Assembly (NCBI GenBank): GCA_022264855.1
Contig: JABYQU010000016.1
Span: forward strand, 372,001-436,000
From: Lenzites betulinus
Lineage: Eukaryota > Basidiomycota > Agaricomycetes > Polyporales > Polyporaceae
Length of the DNA: 64,000 nt
Direction of reading: 5' to 3'
Position 1 is the stretch's first letter; each line of letters starts with the position of its first letter. Made by a program: the position numbers and the translations under genes. Below the pieces are notes generated by a model. It made no database searches, was not told the DNA's origin, and saw nothing but the letters and a program-made list of their open reading frames with translations. Shown here piece after piece: positions 10,560 through 21,481 of the stretch.

Positions 10560-11361
10560 TAGGTGGAGTGAGTCATCCGATAGTGAGGTCAATGAGGGTC
10601 TAAGTCGGATTGTGCAGTCTCGAACTGGGAAAGGCAAGGGGAAGGCAGTCGCTAGAGAAACATCTCCATTCCACGCTGTGCTGCCGACTTTCCCGGATCA
10701 TCCCGGTTCCGAATCAGACGACTCTCTTCGCGCACCCACGACTGCTGCTCTACCAGTGCGGAGATACACAAGGAAACGTGCCCGGTCATCCTCTCCGGGA
10801 CCCTCTGCAGGTAACAGTACCTGGTATGGCCGGACGCGCAGTAGCGCACCCCAAATAGCGACTCGGAGAACGGGTGTTGAGTGGCGAAAGGCAAAGCATG
10901 TCAAAATGGGTAAGTCTTGGGTATTGCTTCTCATACCAATGCTGAGTGTTGTGATTACAGCCTTGTCTTCTTCAGAGCCTGAGACGGCTGCCGGTGGACA
11001 CGGTGCGGAGTCACCCATCAAGATTTCTGAAGACTCCGACAACGATCACCTTGGACCGGAGGCAGGGCCTGCAAACACCGGCCTGTTTGCGGCCCTTCCA
11101 ATCAACGTCGACACCGAATCAGACATAGACGTCGAAGTTCAAGGTCAAGCTGCAGCACCAATACCACCACCTTCCCCGCCATTCCCTCCGCTTGCGCAGC
11201 CTCCCCCCACATATGATGATGTACTGGATGCCTTCCCTGCTGCCAGCACTAGCACCGGCTCAACCTTTTTCGGTACCAACTCGCCGTGGATCACTCCACA
11301 TCTCAGGCGTATATCTGGAATGAAGGCCCCCAGCATGCCGAAGAAGAACCCTTGGAGGTGA

Positions 11362-14212
11362 AGCGGTAACGCGTGGCTGGAGTATGCCATGCATCGCCGT
11401 CAGGTACAGTAAAGGCCGTGTAGCAGGATGCAGGTAAGTCCTTGTCTGTACACCGACCAGGAAGTATGTCATTGACAAGAGCATTCAACAGGCTTGAATT
11501 CTGATTTCAATGTTGATACCTCAACGTTGCTTCGGACGCTGCTTGGCTCCGAGTCGACTCGTATGGCTCATCTCTTTATGGTCTTGTATGGTCTCATATA
11601 GTCTCGTATGCGCACATTACTACTAATCTTAGCTCGTTCCGGCCACTACTCTTACTAGTATCATTCTGTGATTCAACTCATGGGAGTAATCCTTTGAACT
11701 GTACATATTCATCGCCATACATTGACCGGAAGAGTTACTCCATCTTACACATATTCCTGATACTCTCTAGCTAGTACTATACCATGACACTCTCACATCT
11801 CTCGCATTCATAGCTTACACTGCATGTTTTGGTCTAGTTTACTTTATGCCTTCACGTACCGGTGATGATGTCATTTGTCCGACAGCTTACTAGTGCATGA
11901 CTCGATACACTCTAGGACATACCAACGAACAGGCACCGGCGTCTCAATTGGACTCTAGACTCCTCTCTCCCTGCGCTCTGTTTGTTCCTCAACGCCGACC
12001 CGAATGATAGAGTGCGCGCAAGTTGATATAGTTGTCGCTCAAAGAGAGCACATTTACAGTACAGACTAAGAAAGCGCGCCAAGTGACCGCGCATTTGGCA
12101 GATTAGTAGCTGCTGTCATGGTGTAAGGAGAGCGCGTTCGGTTGACATATAATTGCGCGCTCAAAATAATATTTGTGCAGATTGACCATCATATATTGTC
12201 TAGCGAGAACAATAAAGAAAGGTACATATGAAATTCGGAAGCCGGAGTACGTCCGGAGTTCCGAAGCCCAAGACAAGAACAATCAACATTATTATATTTA
12301 CAGGTGAAACATAGGATGGCGTGATATGACGAAATTGGACATACAGAGTTCGGGGTCGGGATTCGGGGTACAGAAGTCAGAGACGGGGTACGGAGGTTGG
12401 GAACAGGGTTTGGACTGTGATACCTTACTCAGCAGTTATTATATAGCAAGGATGCACAGCACCTAGTCCCTGTGTGGAGCATACCTGTTTGGTGGAATAC
12501 AACATATGCTGAGATCAAGCACTACCTTCAGCTTCATTTCATGAGTATAACACTATCTACAAGTCCCTCCTCTAACTCATATGAATTGCTTAAAACATCT
12601 AAAGGTAATAAACCAGCGGATTTAGTAGCTTGATAATGGCCTGAGCAGAAAGAAAGCTGCAGCTGCACAAACCAAGAAGTGCAAGCAGCATCTCTCTTCT
12701 TGAGATTGGGAGACACTCTCAGCAATCTGTGATATATGAAAGGTGTGTATTACCACATATCAATAATAACCTGTCATTGATAGTAATATTTTTTCTGGGT
12801 AGCCATTAATTGATATGACACACCTACTTTCATGTCAGGCTATTTCAACAATTCTGATGGTCTTCCCATTGCTCAAATATCTTTAGCAGCATCTTATCAG
12901 TACCAAGGCAGCTTTGAAGAAGCCCAAAGAGGCCACCCTTCAGCTTGCATACAATTTTGCTCATAAGAAAATCAAGAAGTATAGCAAAAAAGTGCTTATA
13001 TCTAAGTATCCCCTTCTTAGTGCCAGTATGCCTTATACTCTTCACAGCATGATAGTACTGACTAATGTCTGCATATATTGCTCTCAGTTCTTTATCTTTA
13101 CATCTGTATCAGCTACTTCAATAATAAAAAAAGCTTTGATATCTATCTAATCTGGCATGCACATGCACATTGCTCTAAGAGCTTTATGGCAAGTATTCTA
13201 AATGGCTCAGGCTCACTTCCATGTCTCATCCCCCATCTGAGAATAGCACCAAGTCTATATTAAGATTGGTTTTTGCCACTGCTGTTGCCATAGGCAAAGG
13301 CAATGAAGGCACCTTCAACAATAGGCCTGAGGAATTGTTGGAGATTAAGCACTATTTGAACAATGTGTCCCTATGCAAAGACAAATTTGGTACTCTTGAT
13401 TAGTGGAGGGTTTGTGTAATGGAATTATTGCTTCAGCATATAGTAAGTACTAATCTGCCTTTTATGATAGCAATATACCAGTGAGTTCCCTATACTTGCT
13501 GCAATTGCATGAGATATCCTCACCATCCCAGATGTTAGCATTGGAGTTGAGCATCTGTTCTTAGATGCTACCAGACACTCTCATAAGTTCGGTTGTCTAT
13601 GTCCGCTTGCCGATCCGCGTGGCTGACTATCATGAAGGAATAGCTAAAGCATGAGCTTTATGATGGTATATCTTACTTAGATAGTGTGACTATTCATGAA
13701 TAGATATCATACAATACAAATACAATGCAATGTGATACAATATGAGTACATACCGGGACCCCCGTATGCTATATCCAAATGTATTAAGTAAGTATAGGAG
13801 CTCGGGCGTGTTTTCTCGTATCTGTGCAGCCCTATCTTTATTATTCCCTGCCATATTTTGCCATGTTTTTTTTTTCGGAAAAATCGCACAATGCCCCCTG
13901 TGGCAGCTGCAGGCTACCGGGCTTGCGAACCAACGCCTGCTACCAGCTGCTGTAAGCGCGTCGTCATGTAGAATCCGACGGAGACCGGCGGACAGCGCCC
14001 CATAGTTGTGACTAACTTCGACCTTAAGCGGACCTGGTGCACACATCAGCTGGTAAACGCCCCCTTCAACTGTAGACTAGCCCGGTAACGTCTTCACACT
14101 GGAAAGGCGGGGTCTACAGCTATACACTTCTGCACAAAGCGGCATTGAGGCATGTTATTTCTTACTTCCTGCCACACGTGATCTCTCTAGCGGCTAATCT
14201 AAACATACTATA
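11362..14212. other. Intergenic region without supported genes
   Basis: AT-rich DNA between the decayed transposon and CCT2. Short plus-strand frames at 12914-13150 (Lys-rich, LKKPKEATLQLAYNFAH) and 13221-13403 look like eroded coding sequence but match no family I can name. The stretch 13690-14210 holds only small overlapping ORFs. The last part includes the 3' flank of CCT2. Confidence 0.5.
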
Positions 14213-16259
14213 CTATACAGCTTCTCTTCTGCGCGGTGTCGCCCTCAAGATGTCATCCACACTAATTCCTGATGGTTAGCATCATACACTACCGCAGATT
14301 TGACAAGAAACGCACCGTAGGATCATCTCCGCCGCTTCGCTTGCACTAAGAACGACTTGCCGTTTCAACTTGTAGCTCTCTGTCACGCCAAGCTGCGCCA
14401 TGGACCCTATTGTGCCCTGGTTCATGTCTGTGTCTGGATTGAGTGACGCGAACGATTACAAGAAGCACGAGGAAGACTTACCCAAGCCCGCATCCGCCCG
14501 TCCCTCGTAGTGGGCTGCCCTGAGCTTCGCGACGAGATCGGAAGAGTCGTAGCCCGCATTATCAGCGAGGATGGTGGGGATCATCCTCAAAGCCCGGCTG
14601 AACGCCTCGGCCGCGATCGCCTTCTTGCCTTGGACCTTGCGCGCCTCCTCTTCGACCGCGCAGCTCATGAGCGTCTCTGAGCATCCACCTCCGAGCACTA
14701 CGCGTGTCTCCTTGACTGTTTGTGAGAGCACAGAGAGCGCATCATGAAGCGATCGCTCTGCCTCGTCAATCATCTGGTTGGTGGAGCCTCGGAGCACCAC
14801 CGTGCAAGCCTCGCCTGCCGCGACGCCAGAGAACTTGATAAGCTGAGGAGGAGTCGTAAGTATACGTACGTTACGAGAAGCATGGTGGCATACCTTGTCC
14901 TCGCCGATCATGATCTCCTCGATCAGCTCACACTGGCCAAGTTTTACGAGTTCCGGATGGTCAAAAGTGCTAGCTATCTCGCCTCCAGTGACAAGAGCAA
15001 GACGCTCGACGCCCTCGAAATCAGCGTGCTCGATAGTCATGATGCCCTTGTCGGAAAGAAGCCCTTCGGGGTAGTTGTAGATGAGTTGACGGTTGACGAA
15101 ACAGTTGATGCCATGCGCAGCGATCGCATCGACCTTCGTCTTCATCTTCTCCTACTGAAAGGTGAGCGCGCTCCAGACTCAGACCTTCGTGCCACCGACC
15201 TTTTCTGCGCGCTCCAGCTCTGCAAGCTTACCAGTGCCATCGACCTTGATGCGAGCACCAAAGACCTTGATCTTATCGGTGTCCATGGCTAAAGAGTGGT
15301 GAGACTTTAAGGTTTCTGTCGCTGAAAGATTGCATACATGTATTGCCGATGAGAATCTTCGCATTCTCCAGCCGTTTGGGGCAATTGGTACCAATGGTCT
15401 TGTCGAGAATGAAACCTAAGGTCGAGGGTGAGAAATGGTCAATACGGGATCGCCACAAGCAGCGTACCCTCGTCCAGGTAAGAATCCGTCAGCTTCCCGC
15501 CAGCCTTCTTGATGATCTGGATGTGCTCGAGATCCGTCGAACCCTGTGTACAGGTACCATGGTTTGAGGGAATATAGGCGAAGACCTGCATGAGCACAGA
15601 CCTTGAGTCGGAGAACAGCATCTACGGCGAGGTTGGCGAAGTAATCCTTGTCTTGGTTAAGGACTTTTGAGGAAAGGGTTGTACGGGCGATGTTGACGAG
15701 GTCTTGCCTGAAGCGGGCAGGATCGGTGCTGTATGTGGAGCCGATGAGAGGTCGCACAGAAAACGAGCGGGCGGGAACATACCTGTTGTCTGTCGCAGCC
15801 TTTTCGAGGGCAGCGAGGGCAGCGATGCTCGCTATCCTGTACCCCTCAATGATCGTTTGCGGGTGTATTTTTTGTGAGATGAGCTTCTCGGCCTCGCGGA
15901 GGAGCTCGGCGGCGAGGACGCATACGCTGGTGGTGCCATCGCCGACCTCGTCGTCCTGGACCTTCGAGATGTTGACGAGGATTTTTGCGGCGGCGTTATC
16001 GAGCTGGATGGATTTGAGGATGGTAGCGCCGTCGTTTGTGACGTTGATGTCGCCCGAGGAGCCGGACTGGAGGATCTTGTTCATGCCCTTGGGTCCGAGG
16101 GTGGACTTGACGAGATCGCCGAGGGCGAGGGCGCCGACGAACGAGGCGAGCCGCGCGTTCTCGGCTTTTTCCTCGGTAGCCTGGGGGAGATCAGCGGGTG
16201 TGCGCGGTGGCAGACTGGCTGTGGGTGCGCACCTCTGCGCCAAAGATGTTCATGGACAT
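14213..16259 (-). CDS. CCT2: T-complex protein 1 subunit beta (CCT2)
   Basis: Beta subunit of the cytosolic chaperonin TRiC/CCT, which folds actin, tubulin and WD40 proteins in an ATP-driven hetero-octameric ring. The spliced protein starts MSMNIFGAE (16259-16233) and continues after a 52-nt intron with [17 protein letters not shown]. The group II chaperonin ATP-site motifs [17 protein letters not shown] and GDGTTSV are present. Further landmarks are [39 protein letters not shown] and [16 protein letters not shown], all diagnostic of the beta subunit rather than other CCT paralogues. The C-terminal exons lie left of 14470: [18 protein letters not shown], then [12 protein letters not shown] and a stop at 14213-14215. 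Introns are about 50 nt. The gene is divergent from PMT2 with 245 bp between start codons. It appears complete; identity is secure, exact exon edges moderately so. Confidence 0.95.
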
Positions 16260-16504
16260 TGCGGGAGGATGGGATGGGCGTCGGAGGCAGGACGCGACGG
16301 AACGCGAGGCTCGAAATTGGGTGCGGTCACGTGCGCCGGTGGGTGGCGGTGCGGCGACCACGTCGAACGTCCGCAGCCCGTCCTCCTCCTCCTCATCCCG
16401 TCCTCCTCCTCTTCGCGCGTGGTCTGCTGGCGAACCCATTCTCTCCTTACTTTTCTCTTCCACAACCGCTCTGACGACAGCCCGACCGCCAACGACGCGC
16501 ACCC
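16260..16504. promoter_or_regulatory. Shared divergent promoter of CCT2 and PMT2
   Basis: 245 bp separate the CCT2 start (minus) from the PMT2 start (plus). The interval is GC-rich with TCC-rich tracts near 16379-16415 and pyrimidine-rich sequence before the PMT2 start, as is common in fungal core promoters. No TATA box is evident. Confidence 0.5.
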
Positions 16505-19500
16505 ATGTCGGCCAGCGTCCGCGTGCGCAGACAGCCCTCGCCCCCCGCCAAGCCCGGCTCCCATTCAGGCCCCCGCTTTCCCCATCCCCGCCATGATCAC
16601 CTCGACGCAGACGAGCGCCGCGAGGCCGCCTCCAAAGGCCTTCGACCCGGCCGCAAGACACACGCGACCGGCGGGCTCAATCTCTCCCCAGCAGAGTGGA
16701 AGCTGCTTGTCGCAGTCCTCTTGGTCGCCGCCGCAGTCCGTCTCTTCCGCATCTCCCAGCCGAACAGCGTAGTGTGAGCCTGCGTTCTCCACTCTCTTTC
16801 CTCCTCACTTCGCTGACTCTGCTGCTCCAGCTTCGACGAGGTCCATTTCGGCAAATTCGCCTCCAGGTACATCAAGTCCTCATACTTCGTTGACGTCCAT
16901 CCACCCCTTGCAAAACTCCTCATCACCCTCGCCGGCTGGCTCTTCGGGTATGACGGCAACTTCGACTTCAAAGATATTGCAAAGTATGCGCCTTGCCCGT
17001 TCACCCATTCTCTTCTGACCTCCACCCGCAGAGTGTACGAGCACGTCCCCTACGTCGCAATGCGCATGCTCCCTGCCCTCCTCGGTGTTGCCACCGTCCC
17101 TCTTGCCTATCTCACTCTTCGCGCCCTCGACTGCCGTGTCACCACAGCCCTCCTCGCCGCCCTCTTCATCACCTTTGAGAACGGGCTGATCACTCAGTCT
17201 CGTCATATCCTCCTCGACTCCCCCCTTATCTTCTTTACCGCTTTAACAACCTTTGCCTGGACTTGTTTCTCCAACGAAGATCACTACGAACCCTTCACAG
17301 AGTCTTGGTGGATATGGCTTTCCATGACCGGCCTCTCTCTCGGCGCCGTCGTCAGCTGCAAATGGGTCGGTCTGTTCACGATCGCCACGGTCGGCCTGGG
17401 TACTGTCAAGCAACTATGGACACTTCTGGGCGATCTCCGGGTCTCATCTAGGCTCTGGATCAAGCACTTCGTCGCCCGTGCTATCTGCCTCATAATTATT
17501 CCAACTATCTTCTACATGTCCATGTTCGGCATTCATTTCCTCATTTTGTCTAACTCTGGCGAAGGTGACGGCTTCATGAGTTCAGAGTTCCAGCATACGC
17601 TCCGAGGTCGTGGAATGGCAGACACATTTGCAGATGTCGCGATTGGCTCTGAAGTCACCTTCCGCCATGTCAACACACAGGGCGGGTATCTGCATTCGCA
17701 CGCTCATAGCTATCCTGCCGGCAGCAAACGTAAGCCCGAACCATATAGCATTGCGAAGGTACACACTGATGTTCACCCGATCTTCTAGAGCAGCAGATTA
17801 CCTTGTACCCTCATCGGGACTCCAACAACGAATGGCGCATCGTCAACGCTACCGCCCCCGGTGACCCTTACACTGCCTGGCAGGAGGACGACATCAAGTA
17901 TATCGCTGACGGTGCTCGCGTGAAGATTCGCCACATCCAAACCGAGAAATCTCTACATTCGCATGATATTCGCCCCCCAGTGTCCGACGTGGAGTTCCAG
18001 AACGAGGTTTCTGGTTACGGAATTCCCGGGTACGCGGGGGATGCGAACGACGACTGGATCGTTGAGATTCACAAAGGTGACAAGCGCGACAAGGAGTCGT
18101 CGAAGCGCCTTCGGACGCTCCGCACACATTTCCGGCTCAGGCATCCCATGACTGGATGCTACTTGTTCTCGCACAAGGTCAAGCTTCCGGACTGGGCGTA
18201 CGAGCAGCAGGAGGTCACCTGCAACAAGCAAGCAGTTCTAGCGAACTCTCTCTGGTACATAGAGACCGCCGTTCACCCCAGTTGTACGTTTTATTTTTGC
18301 ATACACGGCTACATTATACTCACTCGCAACAGTCTCTGAAAATGCGGAGAAAGTCAACTACAAATTGCCTGGGTTTTTCGCCAAGTTCTGGGAGCTGCAA
18401 CAAGTCATGTGGACCACTAACGCAGGCCTCACCGACCGTCACACCTATGACTCCCGGCCTGACGCTTGGCCACGCCTCCGCCGCGGTATCGTACGTACAT
18501 TTCTTCCTCTAACGTACAGATCGTTAAAATAGCTCCATAGAACTTTTGGGTCAAGGATCATCGGCAAATCTACCTCCTCGGTAACCCTACTATCTGGGCG
18601 CTCAGTACCGCAGCGGTCTTCGCTTACGCGGCCGTCCGGGGTTTCCTCGTTCTTCGGGCCAAGCGCGGATACCGTGATTTCGACAGCAGTAAGTAGCATG
18701 TTTTATTGGAGTCGGCGATCGTGCTGACATTCTCGTAGCAAAAGTAGTGAAGTACGACGCTCTATGCGGTTTCCTCTTCATAGGATGGGCCCTCCACTAC
18801 CTGCCCTTCTACCTGATGGCTCGTCAGTTGTTCCTGCACCACTACCTCCCCGCGCTCTACTTCTCCATCTTGTTGGCGTGTAGCGTATTTGATCTCGTGA
18901 CTTCCACCCTTCGGCCCCGCGTCCGTCTACAGATCGCCGCGGTGCTTCTCCTCGTTGCTGTCTGGAACTACTCTTACTTCAGCCCTATCACGTACGGATT
19001 GCCTTGGACGAAGGCGAAGTGCAACAGCGCCAAGTGGATGAAGACGTGGGACTTCGCTTGGTGGGTACTCCGTTATTCGAAACGCTAGCACGACTAAACT
19101 CTGTATCAACAGCAACGATTTCCTCGACGATGTAAGCCTCGTTTTCAGCATCGGTTAGAAGCTTATACTCATGTCTTGATCAGTATGCGCATTACAAGGC
19201 CCCCGTCGCCCCCACTCCGATAGCGTCTTCACCTGTCGTCGTCAATCAGCCTGCACAGGGTGGAGTGGGCGTCGTCCCTGTCGGGGAGCCCGTGAAGCTG
19301 CTCGTCGATGAACCAGACACCACCACGCTCGCCTTCGGGCAGGCAGAGCCGGGTCGCGACATCTTTGGCGACCATCCGCACAACGACATCAAGAGCCAGA
19401 AGAGTGACGCCGCCCCCGTGGTCGACCAGGAGCAACAGACCGATAGTTCTGTGGACGCCGAGACGGCCGCCACCACGGAAACGACATCGGAGAGTTCGAC

Positions 19501-19696
19501 CGCCGAGGTCTCGTCTTCCGAGACTGTCGCCCAGAGTACCTCGTCCGAGATCGCGAGCGAAAGTTCGGCCTCCGCGAGCGAGACAACAGAATCGCTGGCC
19601 GAGGCGCCCCATACCGCGGAAGGGCCCAAGGGATTGGACGAGGTAGAGGCAGACCGTGCGCGCGACGAGTTGTACCCCGACGCAAACAATGAGTGA
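16505..19696 (+). CDS. PMT2: Dolichyl-phosphate-mannose protein mannosyltransferase, PMT2 subfamily
   Basis: ER membrane enzyme that transfers mannose from dolichol phosphate to Ser/Thr of secretory proteins; PMT2 members usually act as a heterodimer with a PMT1 member. Nine exons: 16505-16773, 16832-16983, 17032-17729, 17789-18283, 18333-18490, 18541-18688, 18739-19060, 19113-19131, 19184-19696. Loop 1 contains FDEVHFGKFASRYI with the catalytic Asp-Glu pair and DVHPPLAKLL. The MIR-domain region has GGYLHSH, QQQITLYPH, LHSHDIRPP and GCYLFSHKVKLPDW. Several hydrophobic segments flank it. The PMT2 signature FMSSEFQ followed by RHVNTQGGYLHSH separates it from PMT1 and PMT4. Exon 8 is only 19 nt (CNDFLDD). 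After the last core residues (YAHYKAP) comes an unusual Ser/Thr/Glu-rich acidic tail of about 165 residues. It ends 136 bp from the convergent cyclin C gene. Confidence 0.93.
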
Positions 19697-19832
19697 TTTT
19701 GGATCACATCCGCCCCGTATACGCGCTCCTAGTTTACTCTATTATATATGTATACAGAGATGTACACGCACAGGACTGCCTGCAATGGTATGATACATAA
19801 TATTCACCGGAAACTAAAGGAAAGCTACCTCG

Positions 19833-21279
19833 TCAACCTGCCGCCTGAGCACGCTCAAGCCGCTTGTTCACTGCAAGTGGCCGGCCACTTGCAGGGTGTG
19901 CGAGATCGGCCATACGCGCCTCCCTCATCCTGAGCAGGAGCTGCACCAGGAACAATGGTGTGACGACCTCGCTGGACGAGCCCTCGTCTGGCGTACCCGC
20001 CGTGCTCGCCGACCCCGAGCCGCCACTGAATACGCTCCCACTCCTCCCGACCGACGCCCTGCCGGCCCTTCCGCCGCGGAGCGAATGGGCACTCCGCTGA
20101 GACGCGCCCCGAGCCGCGTCCGCCGCCTTCCCCGCGTCCTCGTCGTAGCGGTCCCAGAGCGCATACAGAGAGATGATCTCCTGCGCGATGGTCGCAACGA
20201 GCGACATGCTCACGTTGAGACCCGCGAGCCAGCCGACGAGGTCGGGGGGCTGCGCCTGCGGCGGCTGCCGCCTGCTGCTGCTCGAGGTCGAGCGCGAGGA
20301 TCGGCGCGAGGCCGCGTCCGGGTGGCCATGCTGCGACGACGCGCCCGAGGAGGAGGCGGAGGAGGCGTGCGCGGACGCGGCCTGGACAGTGGCGCGTGCG
20401 GTGGGGCTGAAGACGAGGCTGAGATAGAGGGCGGCGATGGCAATGAGGTGCGGAGGGTAGAGGAGGCAGAGCTCGGAGCGGTAGGTGTCGTTTATGATGA
20501 ACCTAGGATGTATTCGTTAGCGCAAATACAGGTGAGAGGAATGGACGCGGACCATGCGGTTTGGACAGGCGCAGTCTCGAAGGGCATCTTGCCGTCGTCG
20601 CCTGTGCCGTCGTCTGCTTCGCCTGCCTCGGCCTCGGAGGCAGGGCCTTGTGGCTTGCCGCAGAGGCTCATGAGGGTGCGGTAGGGGTGGAAGACGGTGA
20701 GATCGCAGTCGAGTTCGTCGACGAGGTAGAACTCCATCTCCGCGAGCTTGGAGTTGTCCGAGGGGAAGGTCTTTATGCCATACTCCTCACCTGATACGGG
20801 GCGTCAGTGGGCGCATGAGACGAGCGGGAAGAACTGACCGAAGATGGCACGGGCGTCGGAGACGACGGTCTTGATGTGGACGGGGGACTCTTCGGCCTTT
20901 GCAGCGACGTAGCAGCAGGCGGCGGCGACGATGAAGGGGTCGGTCTCGCAGTAGGAGTTGCGGAGGTAGAACCTGCGGAAGAAGACGGTTGCGGTGGACA
21001 CGACGCGCTGCCGCAGCGCGAGTTTCTTGCCGAGTTTCGCAATCACTAGCGGACGGTGAGCGTGTGTGTGCGGGGAGCGCGCGGACACGTACGGTTGGCA
21101 AAGAAGATGTTGAGGAAGGCGAGGTGCTCGGCGTTGTCGACATACTGGAGGTCGTCGGAGCGGGCCTGGCGGAGCGTGGCTCTGTCGACGATCCACCGCT
21201 TGCTGGGCGGGGTGAGCGGCGGCGGGCGGGGGGAGCGGGGCACGCACTAGTGGGAGCTCGCCCAGAAGTCGGTCGCCAT
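19833..21279 (-). CDS. SSN8: Cyclin C (Mediator kinase-module cyclin, SSN8/SRB11 type)
   Basis: Cyclin partner of CDK8 in the Mediator kinase module, repressing or tuning RNA polymerase II transcription in the nucleus. Start [11 protein letters not shown] at 21279 (exon to 21248), then introns 21203-21247 and 21046-21092. The N-terminus [14 protein letters not shown] is the cyclin C hallmark. Cyclin box 1 is visible as [19 protein letters not shown] and [14 protein letters not shown], and cyclin box 2 as [20 protein letters not shown] and [17 protein letters not shown] Ser/Ala/His-rich insertion follows (around residues 210-250), then [21 protein letters not shown]. The C-terminal tail is low complexity, longer than in yeast Ssn8. 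It is tail-to-tail with PMT2 and head-to-head with MDH (202 bp between starts). Identity is strong; the tail may be partly disordered. Confidence 0.9.
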
Positions 21280-21481
21280 CGGGTGCGGGTGCGTGCTCGA
21301 CGCGAATGGGCAGGCGAGGACTGTGCGCGTGGGTGTCGCGGCCGGGTGCGCAGAGCCCGAGACCGTCCTCGTCCGACCCGCTCCGACCCGCTCACCCCTC
21401 AAAACGCGCGCTCGTCGTCTCTCTCTTCCTCCTCCCCATCCTCGTCCTCCTCCACACCGTCGCCCCACCCTCGTCCTCGCC
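21280..21481. promoter_or_regulatory. Shared divergent promoter of cyclin C and mitochondrial MDH
   Basis: 202 bp between the cyclin C start and the MDH start. A long pyrimidine-rich stretch (about 21410-21480, CT and CCTC runs) precedes the MDH start codon, typical of highly expressed filamentous-fungal genes. No TATA box is evident. Confidence 0.5.

Larger units (their letters stand above)
9018..10570. mobile_element. Nested foldback element with 525-bp inverted arms
   Basis: Two arms, 9022-9546 and 10035-10559, are reverse complements, with only about one visible internal mismatch, around a 488-bp spacer. No transposase-like frame exists inside. The mirrored 99-aa ORFs in each arm (9154-9453 and 10128-10427) follow from the palindrome and differ by one residue. 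The flanks share AGTCA (9013-9017 and 10571-10575); removing the segment with one copy restores a single frame in the host gene (Lys-Ser joined to Ser-Asp). The exact ends are uncertain because the inverted similarity runs a few bases beyond 9022/10559, so AGTCA as target duplication is an inference. Near-identity of the arms implies a recent insertion or arm homogenisation. It is probably non-autonomous. Confidence 0.8.
5480..11361 (+). mobile_element. Decayed two-gene DNA transposon with DDE integrase
   Basis: Two plus-strand reading units lie head to tail: an integrase-type gene (5534-7298) and a second gene of unknown role (7680-11361). The second is interrupted by a foldback element. Both carry disabling changes. 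Outer ends are estimates: I could not find terminal inverted repeats or a target duplication for the whole unit. The integrase family, with first-Asp motif WHIDGHHKLIRW, is one I know from many basidiomycete genomes; its superfamily placement is not certain. Confidence 0.55.
7680..11361 (+). pseudogene. Second gene of the transposon, cysteine-cluster protein, split by insertion
   Basis: The reading starts MSAPCTGTDSF at 7680 and soon shows a Cys/His cluster with a basic stretch (CICTKFVKRARRKGKK, then CGDCGH), suggesting a zinc-binding, DNA-contacting N-terminus. Near 7955-7960 the natural continuation (GPSITTVSHGVTRGYTQ) needs a frame change of one base, so it is probably frameshifted. Further exons read SNKPTGRRGKGKQ and, from 8355, GHGKDQVFQLCNKQYP. 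Introns are seen at about 8105-8167, 8281-8351 and 8722-8775. The frame reaches Ser-rich sequence at 9015-9017, is broken by the foldback element, and resumes in the same frame at 10573. An intron 10910-10960 follows, and the C-terminus is Pro-rich, ending near 11361. I do not recognise the family. Position and orientation suggest an accessory protein of the same element. Confidence 0.5.

Noticed and set aside
12534..13403. Short Lys-rich ORFs possibly from a transposase
   Set aside because: Could not match any transposase motif; kept only as intergenic description.
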